A stretch of DNA of 22,270 nt. Origin: a virus. The notes beneath the pieces are model-generated. The model saw nothing but the letters and a program-made list of their open reading frames with translations, was not told the origin of the DNA and made no database searches. The stretch spans positions 1 through 22,270 of IMG/VR virus record IMGVR_UViG_3300017917_004979. One strand, written 5' to 3'. The position numbers and the translations under genes were made by a program. Position 1 is the stretch's first letter, and each line of letters opens with the position of its first letter. Below, one piece after another: positions 14,614-21,571 of the stretch.

Positions 14614-15048
14614 ATGAGTTATAAGGGAAAATTTAAACCATCAAACTATGAAAAGTATAAAGGAGATCCAACAAATATAATTTACAGATCTCTTTGGGAA
14701 TTGAAATTCATGAATTGGTGTGATAAAAATGAAAATATTTTAGAGTGGGGATCTGAAGAATTTTGGATTCCATACAAATCTCCTCTGGATAACAGAATTC
14801 ATAGATATTTTCCCGATTTTTATGTAAAACTTAGAACGAAAGACAATAAAGTCAAAAAATATATTGTTGAAGTCAAACCTTATAAACAGGTTGTTGAGCC
14901 AAAAGTGCAAAAAACAAAATCAAAAAAATATCTTACCGAAGTAACAGAATGGGCAAAAAATCAAGCAAAATGGAAAGCTGCTAGAGAATATTGTGAAGAT
15001 CGACTGATGGAATTTAAAGTCATCACAGAAAAAGAATTAGGAATATGA
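14614..15048 (+). CDS. gp4: Head completion protein gp4
   Basis: This 144-aa protein begins MSYKGKFKPSNYEKYKGDP and contains IIYRSLWELKFMNWCDKN, EWGSEEFWIPY, HRYFPDFYVKL and KYIVEVKPYKQ. The E(38)...D...E-x-K pattern (WELKF, FPDFY, IVEVKP) is the TnsA/PD-(D/E)XK-type fold of T4 gp4 (gp50). In T4 it completes the filled head before tail joining and is about 150 aa. The start at 14614 is preceded by an out-of-frame ATG-TAG and no strong ribosome binding site. Its stop overlaps the next ATG (ATGA). Confidence 0.88.
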   Translation: MSYKGKFKPSNYEKYKGDPTNIIYRSLWELKFMNWCDKNENILEWGSEEFWIPYKSPLDNRIHRYFPDFYVKLRTKDNKVKKYIVEVKPYKQVVEPKVQKTKSKKYLTEVTEWAKNQAKWKAAREYCEDRLMEFKVITEKELGI

Positions 15049-15395
15049 ATAGAATTTCTCCAAAAGACCGAGATAGAATAAAATCATATGGAAGCGCAGA
15101 TGATAGGATGCTTTATATTTTGGAATTGTTGACAGAAACAGAAATCATACCAAACATTAACGATCTTTATACCTTTGTATATTTGGCAAAAACGCCAGAA
15201 ATTGAATACGATCAACATCCATTAGTGGTTGTCACAGACATATATCGATGGGGATTTCGTGGGTTTAATTTTCATTGGCAATCTCCACACAATTATACTT
15301 GGATTGAAATTGTTGGATATCTTCATAAAGTTTACAAGGAAGAGTTGCCCACTTTACTATCCTTAAATTATCAAAAGTTTAGAATAAATACATAA
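15045..15395 (+). CDS. Conserved-type hypothetical protein between gp4 and gp48
   Basis: This 116-aa protein overlaps the end of gp4 by 4 nt (ATGA), so it is translated with it. The N-terminal half is helical and acidic (DDRMLYILELLTETEIIPN). The C-terminal half is aromatic and compact: DIYRWGFRGFNFHWQSPHNY, TWIEIVGYLHKVYKEELP. No catalytic pattern or cysteine is visible. Its place in a late head/tail operon suggests a structural or assembly role. I recognise the aromatic segment as recurring in marine myovirus genomes but know no function. Confidence 0.7.
   Translation: MNRISPKDRDRIKSYGSADDRMLYILELLTETEIIPNINDLYTFVYLAKTPEIEYDQHPLVVVTDIYRWGFRGFNFHWQSPHNYTWIEIVGYLHKVYKEELPTLLSLNYQKFRINT
15384..15390 (+). 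promoter_or_regulatory. Late promoter box (ATAAATA) for gp48
   Basis: AGAATAAATACAT holds ATAAATA over the end of the 116-aa gene, 18 nt before the gp48 ATG. If used with the usual late spacing, the leader would be only about 12-14 nt, without a Shine-Dalgarno sequence. Confidence 0.5.
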
Positions 15396-15408
15396 AAGTA
15401 TTAAATAA

Positions 15409-16968
15409 ATGACCTTTAGCGATAGAGGAGCAATTACAACACCCTCAGCACCAACTCAAAGAGAAACTGCACTAATAAATCATAGTTGGTTGGTAAAAAA
15501 TCCACTAGCTGGAGTAAAGGTTGGTGGAAATGCTCAAGTTGCAGTAAACAGAGACTTTGTGGAGGTCATGAATCATAGAACAGGATCTGTTGATTTATAT
15601 ATTGCAAACGCATTTGGAAGAGAATTAGTTGCAACAAAAAATAGTGGGGATGCTCAATGGACAAATCAATTAAAATCCACTAGTTCATTAACAGCAGATC
15701 AAAGAAGAGGTTTAATTAAAGAGTTAAATGCAGGAAGCACATTTAATAAAAAATTAGATCAAGTACTTTTAAATACTGCTGCCCAAGATTTTCAAGGGGG
15801 AAAAGAAGACGCAGTTAAAATTTATGGAAAAAGTATTAATTTAAAAGAAAATCCAAGAGCACCAGGCACTGATTCAAATCCAGGAGATGCTGGAGGAGGA
15901 GATGGTGCCGGTGGTGGATCGGATGTTAAGTTTACTGAGCAAGAATCTAAACAAGCAAAGAATTTCATCAGCCAAACAGTCAAGGCACGAACAAAATACG
16001 GAGAAAATTTACAATATCCAATAACGTATGATGGAAACGATTTCACATTTATTGAAATGATTCGTTATGTGCCTGAAACTAATCTAGGACTTGGAGCCAG
16101 CCCAAATGCTCCTGCAGATGATCAAAGTCCTTTATTGGGGGGTACAATCAGAAGAATTGGAGAAAGATCTCTTAAAGAATCAGCAATCGCAACGATCAAA
16201 CTTCCAATTCCCTCAAATTTAGTTGATTCAAATCCAGTGGACTGGCAACAAAAAGATATGGATGTAATTCAAGCATATGGTGCTGGGGCCATCGGTAGAA
16301 TTTTTTCAGATTCGAATTTAGGTGCTGGATTTGGAAGAGAAGTTAGAAATGCATCTGGGGTGCTTGAAAAACAAGGAGATGCAATAAGACCAATGATTAA
16401 TGCAGCATTGATTTCAAAAATCATTGGATTGGGAAAAAATGATTTGATTACAAGATCAAGTGGCGCTGTAATTAATGCAAACACAGAGCTTTTATTCCAA
16501 GGACCACAATTAAGAACATTTCAATTTAATTTTAAAATGACTCCAAGAAATCAAAAAGAGTCTGATACCGTTAGAAAGATAATTCGCACCTTCAAGCAAG
16601 GTATGTCAATAAAAAGAGCTGCAGGAGGGATTTTTCTAGCGTCTCCAAATGTGTTTAGAATTAAATTTATGTATGTGCCCCCAGAAACTGATGAAAGAGA
16701 TCGTGAAATATCTGCAGGATCCCCAACATTGCACCCATATTTACCAGTTCTTAAGGTATGTGCATTATCAAACTTATCCGTCAATTACACTCCAGATGGG
16801 TCATACATGACTTATGGAGATGGATCTATGGTTTCATATGAAATGACTTTAACTCTTTCTGAAATAGATCCAATCTTTGATGAAGATTATGATGATCTTG
16901 AAAAAACAGATCAAAAAACATCAGATGGAAACTCAAAATACGACACAGATTCTTTAATAGGATATTAA
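15409..16968 (+). CDS. gp48: Baseplate tail-tube cap protein gp48
   Basis: This 519-aa protein contains IKLPIPSNLVDSNPVDWQQK, LQLR-like GPQLRTFQFNFKMTPRNQKE, RKIIRTFKQGMSIKRAAGG, FLASPNVFRIKFMYVPPETD and NYTPDGSYMTYGDGSMVSYE, all typical of gp48 in T4-like phages. gp48 closes the baseplate and is the platform for gp54 and the tail tube. T4 gp48 is 364 aa; the extra length includes a Gly/Asp-rich linker (DAGGGDGAGGGSD, about 160-173). The start ATG at 15409 follows the late box closely, with AT-rich sequence and no ribosome binding site. Its stop is one base before the gp53 ATG. Confidence 0.85.
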   Translation: MTFSDRGAITTPSAPTQRETALINHSWLVKNPLAGVKVGGNAQVAVNRDFVEVMNHRTGSVDLYIANAFGRELVATKNSGDAQWTNQLKSTSSLTADQRRGLIKELNAGSTFNKKLDQVLLNTAAQDFQGGKEDAVKIYGKSINLKENPRAPGTDSNPGDAGGGDGAGGGSDVKFTEQESKQAKNFISQTVKARTKYGENLQYPITYDGNDFTFIEMIRYVPETNLGLGASPNAPADDQSPLLGGTIRRIGERSLKESAIATIKLPIPSNLVDSNPVDWQQKDMDVIQAYGAGAIGRIFSDSNLGAGFGREVRNASGVLEKQGDAIRPMINAALISKIIGLGKNDLITRSSGAVINANTELLFQGPQLRTFQFNFKMTPRNQKESDTVRKIIRTFKQGMSIKRAAGGIFLASPNVFRIKFMYVPPETDERDREISAGSPTLHPYLPVLKVCALSNLSVNYTPDGSYMTYGDGSMVSYEMTLTLSEIDPIFDEDYDDLEKTDQKTSDGNSKYDTDSLIGY

Positions 16969-16969
16969 A

Positions 16970-17665
16970 ATGTATTTTAGATCAATTCCCAACTTTAAAT
17001 ATCACTCCACTCTCGAAAATAAAACATCTAGTTTAAACACGTTTGATGTTAAGAATTTTTTTAGAAGAGGGAAAATTCGTGCGGATATTTTCAATAATTC
17101 CACATTTTTTACAAAATATACGATTGTTGGAGACGAAAGGCCAGATCAAGTTTCAGAAAAATTTTATGGATCCCCAACTTATGATTGGGTAATATTATTG
17201 GCAAATAATATTCTTGATGTTTATAACGAATGGCCTTTAAGTCAACAGGGTTTATACGACTATATGCTTGAAAAATATGGAAATATTGAAGAATTTTATA
17301 GTATAAAGCACTATAAAACTTTAGAAGTTAGAAATTCAAATAATCAAATTGTCCAAAAATCTGGGTTAATCGTCGATAATGACTTTTTCAACAAATCACT
17401 TACAAAAAACGAAGCAGCCCTAGAATATTATGACGAAATTATTGGCACAGTCATTAGATTATCTGGAAATGAAATCTGCCGACCAATCAGTTTTGCAGAA
17501 TATGAAGAGGAAATCAATGACAACAAAAGAAATATTTTTATTTTAAATGATATCTATCTCCAAGAAGCAATCAATGATCTTGAAGAAATTGGCACGTATA
17601 AACCATCCTCACAATTTATTAGTGATAATATGAAAAAAACTAATAATCTTAGTGCGACTCTATAA
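16970..17665 (+). CDS. gp53: Baseplate wedge protein gp53
   Basis: This 231-aa protein contains DERPDQVSEKFYGSPTYDWV and ILLANNILDVYNEWPLSQ, the conserved LysM-like core of T4 gp53 (compare T4 PEELANAIYGNPQLYWVLLMCND). gp53 joins the wedges around the hub. T4 gp53 is 196 aa. AGGA lies 8 nt before the ATG, within the end of gp48. It is the last gene of the plus-strand island and converges on gp32 across a terminator hairpin. Confidence 0.88.
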   Translation: MYFRSIPNFKYHSTLENKTSSLNTFDVKNFFRRGKIRADIFNNSTFFTKYTIVGDERPDQVSEKFYGSPTYDWVILLANNILDVYNEWPLSQQGLYDYMLEKYGNIEEFYSIKHYKTLEVRNSNNQIVQKSGLIVDNDFFNKSLTKNEAALEYYDEIIGTVIRLSGNEICRPISFAEYEEEINDNKRNIFILNDIYLQEAINDLEEIGTYKPSSQFISDNMKKTNNLSATL

Positions 17666-17710
17666 AAAAGTAAAAGGGGCAAAAATTGCCGGGAAAATTT
17701 TTGCCCCCCA
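17664..17710 (-). terminator. Strong hairpin terminator after gp32
   Basis: GGGGCAAAAATT (17676-17687) and AATTTTTGCCCC (17696-17707) form a perfect 12-bp stem with an 8-nt loop. On the minus strand the hairpin is followed by TTTTACTTTTTT, a U-tract, so it terminates the gp32 transcript. On the plus strand the downstream sequence is not U-rich, so termination after gp53 would be weaker. Confidence 0.88.
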
Positions 17711-17736
17711 AATGTAATTAAAAGTTGATTTTGGAT

Positions 17737-18642
17737 TCACTCTTCAGCAAGCCGCTGAAAATAAGAGAGCGCATCATCCTCATCTTCATCAACTGATTCA
17801 ATCTTTGGAAGACTAACTGACTTGAAGTTTGGAGTAAAGGATTGCTCCTCTTCTTCTCCACGATACTCTTCATCCACCACTTCTGAATCAATTCTTGCTT
17901 GCTGTTTTGCACCCAACACGTAGTTAAGACGCTTCTCCAATTCATCATAAGACTTAAATTGATCGGCAGCAACAAATTGAGTCAGTGAATATTGCTTCTT
18001 CCAAAGTGCTTCCAAAGCATCATCATCATCGAGCAGAGCACCAGGACGATCAAACTCGGACTTATCGTAATTCCAATAACCATCCTTCTTCACAATCTTT
18101 AATTTGAAGTTAGCACCTTGCCAGAAGTCAAAAGGATTAATTGCTTCTTCATCATCAAACTCAGGTTGCATTGCGCCCATAATCTTGTCAAAGATTTTCT
18201 TACCAAACTTATAAAGAAAAACCTTACCTTCGTTTTGTGGATTGGCAGGATCCTTTACAACGTAGATATTGGAGTAGTAAGACAGTTTGCGCTTTTGCTT
18301 ACGCACAGTTTCCTTATCCTTCTCGTTACCACTATTCCACAAACCTCGATTGTATTCCGATACGGGATCTTTTTGCCCGAGAGTAGTCAGAGAATTTTCA
18401 ATATACCATCCCCCAGGTCCTTGGAAAGCGTGACTCCAAACCTTCGACCAAGGAAGATCTTCTCCATCTGGTGCGGGAAGAAAACGGATAGTTGCAAATC
18501 CATTTCCAACTTTATCTACTTCTGGTTTCCAGAATCGGTCATCTGCACCAGATTCTCCTGTATTCAATTTTTCTACTTCTTTTACCAACTTAGCAGTCAA
18601 TGAGCCAAGTTTAGACTGTTTTTTAAGGTCTGAAAAAGACAT
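17737..18642 (-). CDS. gp32: Single-stranded DNA-binding protein gp32
   Basis: This 301-aa protein has the same length as T4 gp32. The N-terminal basic LAST-like region (MSFSDLKKQSKLGSLTAKL) supports cooperative binding. The core has WYIEN, RKLSYYSNIYVVKDPANPQN, EGKVFLYKFGKKIFDKI and INPFDFWQGANFKLKI. The C-terminus is strongly acidic (EEYRGEEEEQ, VDEDEDD), as needed to contact gp59, gp43 and other replication proteins. There is no cysteine anywhere, so the T4 zinc site (His plus three Cys) is absent. A sigma70-type promoter lies about 45 nt upstream, GGAG 7 nt before the ATG, and a terminator follows. GC is clearly higher than in the accessory cassette. Confidence 0.95.
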   Translation of the reverse strand: MSFSDLKKQSKLGSLTAKLVKEVEKLNTGESGADDRFWKPEVDKVGNGFATIRFLPAPDGEDLPWSKVWSHAFQGPGGWYIENSLTTLGQKDPVSEYNRGLWNSGNEKDKETVRKQKRKLSYYSNIYVVKDPANPQNEGKVFLYKFGKKIFDKIMGAMQPEFDDEEAINPFDFWQGANFKLKIVKKDGYWNYDKSEFDRPGALLDDDDALEALWKKQYSLTQFVAADQFKSYDELEKRLNYVLGAKQQARIDSEVVDEEYRGEEEEQSFTPNFKSVSLPKIESVDEDEDDALSYFQRLAEE

Positions 18643-18649
18643 TCGTATT

Positions 18650-18653
18650 CTCC
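18650..18653 (-). promoter_or_regulatory. Ribosome binding site of gp32 (GGAG)
   Basis: GGAG at 18653..18650 lies 7 nt before the gp32 ATG. It fixes the start and contrasts with the SD-poor late genes. Confidence 0.75.
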
Positions 18654-18685
18654 GTATTAATTGTATTTGGTCGGATTACTTTTGT

Positions 18686-18714
18686 ATTCTAAATGATAAT
18701 TTAATTGCTGTCAA
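18686..18714 (-). promoter_or_regulatory. Sigma70-type promoter for gp32
   Basis: The minus strand has a perfect -35 TTGACA (18714..18709), a 17-bp spacer, and -10 TAGAAT (18691..18686), one base from TATAAT. The promoter overlaps the last codons of the DUF1825-like gene and would give a leader of about 38 nt for gp32. It allows early, host-polymerase-driven gp32 expression. Confidence 0.75.
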
Positions 18715-19036
18715 TTCTATTTTTTGTACATGTTAAAATGCTGCTCATCGAATTAAACAAATCAATTAAATTGCATTGTGGATTCATTCCACTTTGCACT
18801 GCATAATTAATCATCTTTTGTTTCATATCCTGAGCATCTGGATCTTCAGATAAACTGAGTCTAGTGTACAAAAGTTTTTGTTTTTCAATTAATTCATTTA
18901 CCATGTGTATGTGTTTGATTTTATCTTCCTTATTCATTGAAGGAAAGACAAAAATGTTTTTATAAATTTTTTTCTGAAGATTTGAGATATTTTTAATATC
19001 TTCTTTTACTATTTCCGAATTAAAAAAATTACTCAT
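18701..19036 (-). CDS. DUF1825-like small protein
   Basis: This 111-aa protein begins MSNFFNSEIVKEDIKNISNL and contains EKQKLLYTRLSLSEDPDAQD followed by MKQKMINYAVQSG. The FF(D/N)SEIV start and the LYTRLSLS(E/D)DP motif resemble the DUF1825 family of cyanobacteria and cyanophages. Function is unknown. It is all-helical in appearance with two late cysteines. The ATG overlaps the gp59 stop (ATGA), and its own 3' end carries the gp32 promoter. In T4 gp59 and gp32 are adjacent; this gene is inserted between them. Confidence 0.6.
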   Translation of the reverse strand: MSNFFNSEIVKEDIKNISNLQKKIYKNIFVFPSMNKEDKIKHIHMVNELIEKQKLLYTRLSLSEDPDAQDMKQKMINYAVQSGMNPQCNLIDLFNSMSSILTCTKNRIDSN

Positions 19037-19629
19037 TTGCCTTCCGAGATAATTTGTATGAGCATTTTCTTATATTCAAACACATTAATATTTAGAAATG
19101 GGTTATATTTCCGAACCCTGATACTCACAGACTCCCAAATCGGATCTTTCAATTTTTTATCAAAATCTTTTCCATAATGAAATATTTGATCATAGATGAC
19201 CAATGTTTCTAAACTGATCTTACCACTCAAGAAATTCTTTAAGAGTGGAGGATGTCCTTTAGAGCAATCAAAAATTTCCTCCAGTTGATAGGAAGAAAAT
19301 ATCTTTTCAGAATCTTGTTTAAACACATAGGACAATGATTGTATTTTCTTTTTCCACTCACTGTATTTTGTTTCGCCGCTGCGAATGATTTCTCCAATCC
19401 AAAGTGACTGTGGATCATCGGAAGATGCAAAGTTAGCAACAAAAAAACTTTCAACTTCTTTGTCACTTCGTTGTCTTGAAGTTTTTTCAAAAAAATAACG
19501 ATCCTTACGTTTGTAAAAAGAATCTAAAGAAGCTCTTGTCTTTTTACAATATTTGTGATAATCGTAAGACTCTTTTGTGAAATGATTTTTCAATGCCAAA
19601 TATGTTTTATAAGCATCAAAAGGTGTCAT
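19033..19629 (-). CDS. gp59: DNA helicase loader gp59
   Basis: This 198-aa protein matches T4 gp59 along its length: MTPFDAYKTYLALKNHF at the start, KRKDRYFFEKTSRQRSDKEV (T4 KRRDKYFFQKLSEKYKLKEL), SLWIGEI, and ETLVIYDQIFHY near 139-150. gp59 loads helicase gp41 onto gp32-coated forks and recombination intermediates. T4 gp59 is 217 aa. It overlaps gp33 upstream by one base and the DUF1825-like gene downstream by four. Order 33-59-32 is as in T4. Confidence 0.88.
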   Translation of the reverse strand: MTPFDAYKTYLALKNHFTKESYDYHKYCKKTRASLDSFYKRKDRYFFEKTSRQRSDKEVESFFVANFASSDDPQSLWIGEIIRSGETKYSEWKKKIQSLSYVFKQDSEKIFSSYQLEEIFDCSKGHPPLLKNFLSGKISLETLVIYDQIFHYGKDFDKKLKDPIWESVSIRVRKYNPFLNINVFEYKKMLIQIISEGK

Positions 19630-19883
19630 TAAAACTTCAGCATTGCTCTACTTGTTTTTTTCAAAAAATTAAGTTGAATTGCTTCACACTTCAATTTTTC
19701 CTTTAAAGGTTTTGTCATCAGTTTTGGAACAGATTCAACCTCTAAAGAATTATCTTCACAAAATTGAATAATGGCATCAATATAAGTTATATTATATTTT
19801 TTAACCAATGTCTCAACTTTTTGAGAGAATTTATCTGAGCATAAAAACTTTTCTTCAAACGCTTGTGCTATCTGGTCTTTCAT
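19629..19883 (-). CDS. gp33: Late promoter co-activator gp33
   Basis: This 84-aa protein aligns with the C-terminal three quarters of T4 gp33: NITYIDAIIQFCEDNSLEVE, then KPLKEKLKCEAIQLNFLKKT. gp33 bridges RNA polymerase (beta flap) and the sliding clamp gp45 to activate late transcription together with sigma factor gp55. The T4 protein is 112 aa, so the N-terminus is shorter here. Its start lies inside the end of the nuclease gene (29-nt overlap). No good ribosome binding site is visible. gp55 is not in this window, but ATAAATA boxes of the kind used by this system are. Confidence 0.85.
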   Translation of the reverse strand: MKDQIAQAFEEKFLCSDKFSQKVETLVKKYNITYIDAIIQFCEDNSLEVESVPKLMTKPLKEKLKCEAIQLNFLKKTSRAMLKF

Positions 19884-20547
19884 GTGTGTTAAAGGTTACG
19901 AATTCTTTGATGTAACGTACTAATAACTTAATATAATCCTCTTTGTTTCTTTTGTCAAATATTTCTACTTCTCCATGTGGAGTTACCATAATTGTAATCA
20001 GTTTTTTTACAGGTATTTTTGTTAACTCGTAATACATGCAAGCATAACCCGTCTCTTGCACAAAATAATTTTCAATCCACTCTTCTGGTTTGATTTTATC
20101 TGAAGTTTTAAAGTCGATTACTGCAAGTTCTCCCTCATATTCGGCAATACAATCAACTCGTCCTGCAAGTCCAAAATACTCAGAGTAAAGTGTTCTTTCA
20201 ATTGCATGAATATTATTTATCTTATCAAGATATGGTTTTGCATGAATAAACATGATCTTTGTCAAGGGTTTATAATCATCCCAATTTAACTCTTTGTTTT
20301 CAAGATAATTTTGACAGACTTGGTGAAAATCATTGCCCCTTGCGGTTGCTCTTTTAGTAATGCGATTTGCTTCTTCAAGTCCTTTACGTTTTCTCCAATC
20401 GATAAAGATTTGTCGATTAAAAAATGAGGTAACAGATGTAATTGAAACACACCATTTACCAGACGGCAAAAGATAATATCTCTTATCATCAACTTCTTTT
20501 TTTTCTAATTCAAGATCACCTAAAAAATTATGATGAATAAACTTCAT
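19855..20547 (-). CDS. PD-(D/E)XK nuclease (Cas4/RecB-like)
   Basis: This 230-aa protein has the ordered nuclease motifs: H75 in RGNDFHQVCQNYL, D132 in GLAGRVDCIAEYEG, D145-F-K147 in ELAVIDFKTSDK, and Q164-x3-Y168 in QETGYACMYYEL. This set is diagnostic of the Cas4/RecB-type exonuclease group. Such enzymes act in recombination and end processing; a role in phage recombination or host DNA breakdown is likely but not shown. No iron-sulphur cysteine cluster is seen (Cys at 33, 78, 133 and 170 only). The ATG overlaps the phoH stop by 4 nt, and the gene runs into gp33. Confidence 0.82.
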   Translation of the reverse strand: MKFIHHNFLGDLELEKKEVDDKRYYLLPSGKWCVSITSVTSFFNRQIFIDWRKRKGLEEANRITKRATARGNDFHQVCQNYLENKELNWDDYKPLTKIMFIHAKPYLDKINNIHAIERTLYSEYFGLAGRVDCIAEYEGELAVIDFKTSDKIKPEEWIENYFVQETGYACMYYELTKIPVKKLITIMVTPHGEVEIFDKRNKEDYIKLLVRYIKEFVTFNTHERPDSTSV

Positions 20548-21299
20548 AAACCCAATTCCATTTTTGTTGTAATATACTCTTTGACGAGACCAGATCTTAC
20601 AATATCATCAACACTAAACTCAATCGTTTCAAAGGAAGGCATTGCTCTCAGAATTCTCATGAAATCAATAATACCATTTCTTTCATTTGTTTTAATAAGA
20701 TCGGTTTGAGTTGCATCACCACAAAACATAATTTTAGAATCTTCACCCACACGAGTAATAATACTATCTAATTCATGAAAATTCAAGTTTTGAAATTCAT
20801 CAACAATGATGATTGATTTATCAAGAGTTGTGCCGCGAATGAAAGAAGTGCTCCAGAAAGAAATTGTACCTTGTGCCTTTAGATTGCCGTAAAGCATTTC
20901 AAAATCAGATTCTGACGGCAATTCAAACATATATTTTACCATATTCTTATATGGAATTTGGTAAAGCGAAGATTTGTCTTCATGATCGCCGGGAAGAAAA
21001 CCAATTTCTCTTGTAGCTACGAGAGATCTTACGATATAAATTTTTTCATATGGAGATCTTTCATCCAATACATCTTTTAATGCATTATAAAGTGTAATGA
21101 ATGTTTTTCCTGTGCCAGCACATCCATAAGCAACAATGTGCTGATCTAAGTCATATGCTTTATAAAGTTTTTCTTGATTATCTGTGAGAGGTTCTATGTC
21201 TCTCATGATATCAAGATTAATTGGTTTTTTCCTTTTCATTTGCTTATTACTCATTCCAAAAGGAACTGGAGATGCGGGTTGATTTCTTTTTCTTGCCAT
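20544..21299 (-). CDS. phoH: PhoH-like ATPase
   Basis: This 251-aa P-loop ATPase has Walker A GCAGTGKT (59-66), Walker B IIIVDEFQN (163-171) and MFCGDATQTDL near 191-201. Residues IVRSLVATREIGFLPGDHED are the usual PhoH signature. It is a near-universal marker gene of marine phages; the role is uncertain (RNA helicase or nucleotide-linked stress function), and the link to phosphate regulation is not established in phages. A basic N-terminus (MARKRNQP...KRKKP) may bind nucleic acid. The ATG follows directly on the stop of the 80-aa gene, and its end overlaps the nuclease start. Confidence 0.93.
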   Translation of the reverse strand: MARKRNQPASPVPFGMSNKQMKRKKPINLDIMRDIEPLTDNQEKLYKAYDLDQHIVAYGCAGTGKTFITLYNALKDVLDERSPYEKIYIVRSLVATREIGFLPGDHEDKSSLYQIPYKNMVKYMFELPSESDFEMLYGNLKAQGTISFWSTSFIRGTTLDKSIIIVDEFQNLNFHELDSIITRVGEDSKIMFCGDATQTDLIKTNERNGIIDFMRILRAMPSFETIEFSVDDIVRSGLVKEYITTKMELGL

Positions 21300-21542
21300 T
21301 TAGATTTTAGTTACTTTTGATCCGGGTGCTTTTGATGCTCTGTCTAAAACTTCATTCCATCCTGGGTTTTTGGAGATCAATTTGTTTTTCCACTCTCCAA
21401 CTTCCCCTACCGAAGCACATCCTTGTGACCAATCTTTATCCCAATCAGGATTATCTTTTCTCCATTGTGTATAGTCAGACACACTCATCTCAAGTGTCGT
21501 TGTCTCTTTAGTTTTTAGATTTATAACAGGATAAATGGGCAT
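21300..21542 (-). CDS. FmdB-like small phage protein
   Basis: This 80-aa protein starts MPIYPVINLKTKETTTLEMS, resembling the FmdB-type opening MPxYxxxxxxTGE, and continues YTQWRKDNPDWDKDWSQG, then SKAPGSKVTKI at the end. The paired CxxC zinc ribbon of true FmdB proteins is missing; only one Cys remains. The C-terminal half (EWKNKLISKNPGWNEVLDRA) is typical of cyanophage versions, as far as I recall. Function is unknown. It lies directly before phoH with no gap, so both are cotranscribed. Confidence 0.65.
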   Translation of the reverse strand: MPIYPVINLKTKETTTLEMSVSDYTQWRKDNPDWDKDWSQGCASVGEVGEWKNKLISKNPGWNEVLDRASKAPGSKVTKI

Positions 21543-21564
21543 TATTTAAAGATCATTCCATGAA

Positions 21565-21571
21565 TATTTAT
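21565..21571 (-). promoter_or_regulatory. Possible late promoter box (ATAAATA)
   Basis: ATAAATA on the minus strand at 21571..21565 lies just after the thyX stop, 22 nt before the ATG of the FmdB-like gene. Position and spacing match the structural late boxes, but the genes behind it are replication genes, so the assignment is doubtful. Confidence 0.4.
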
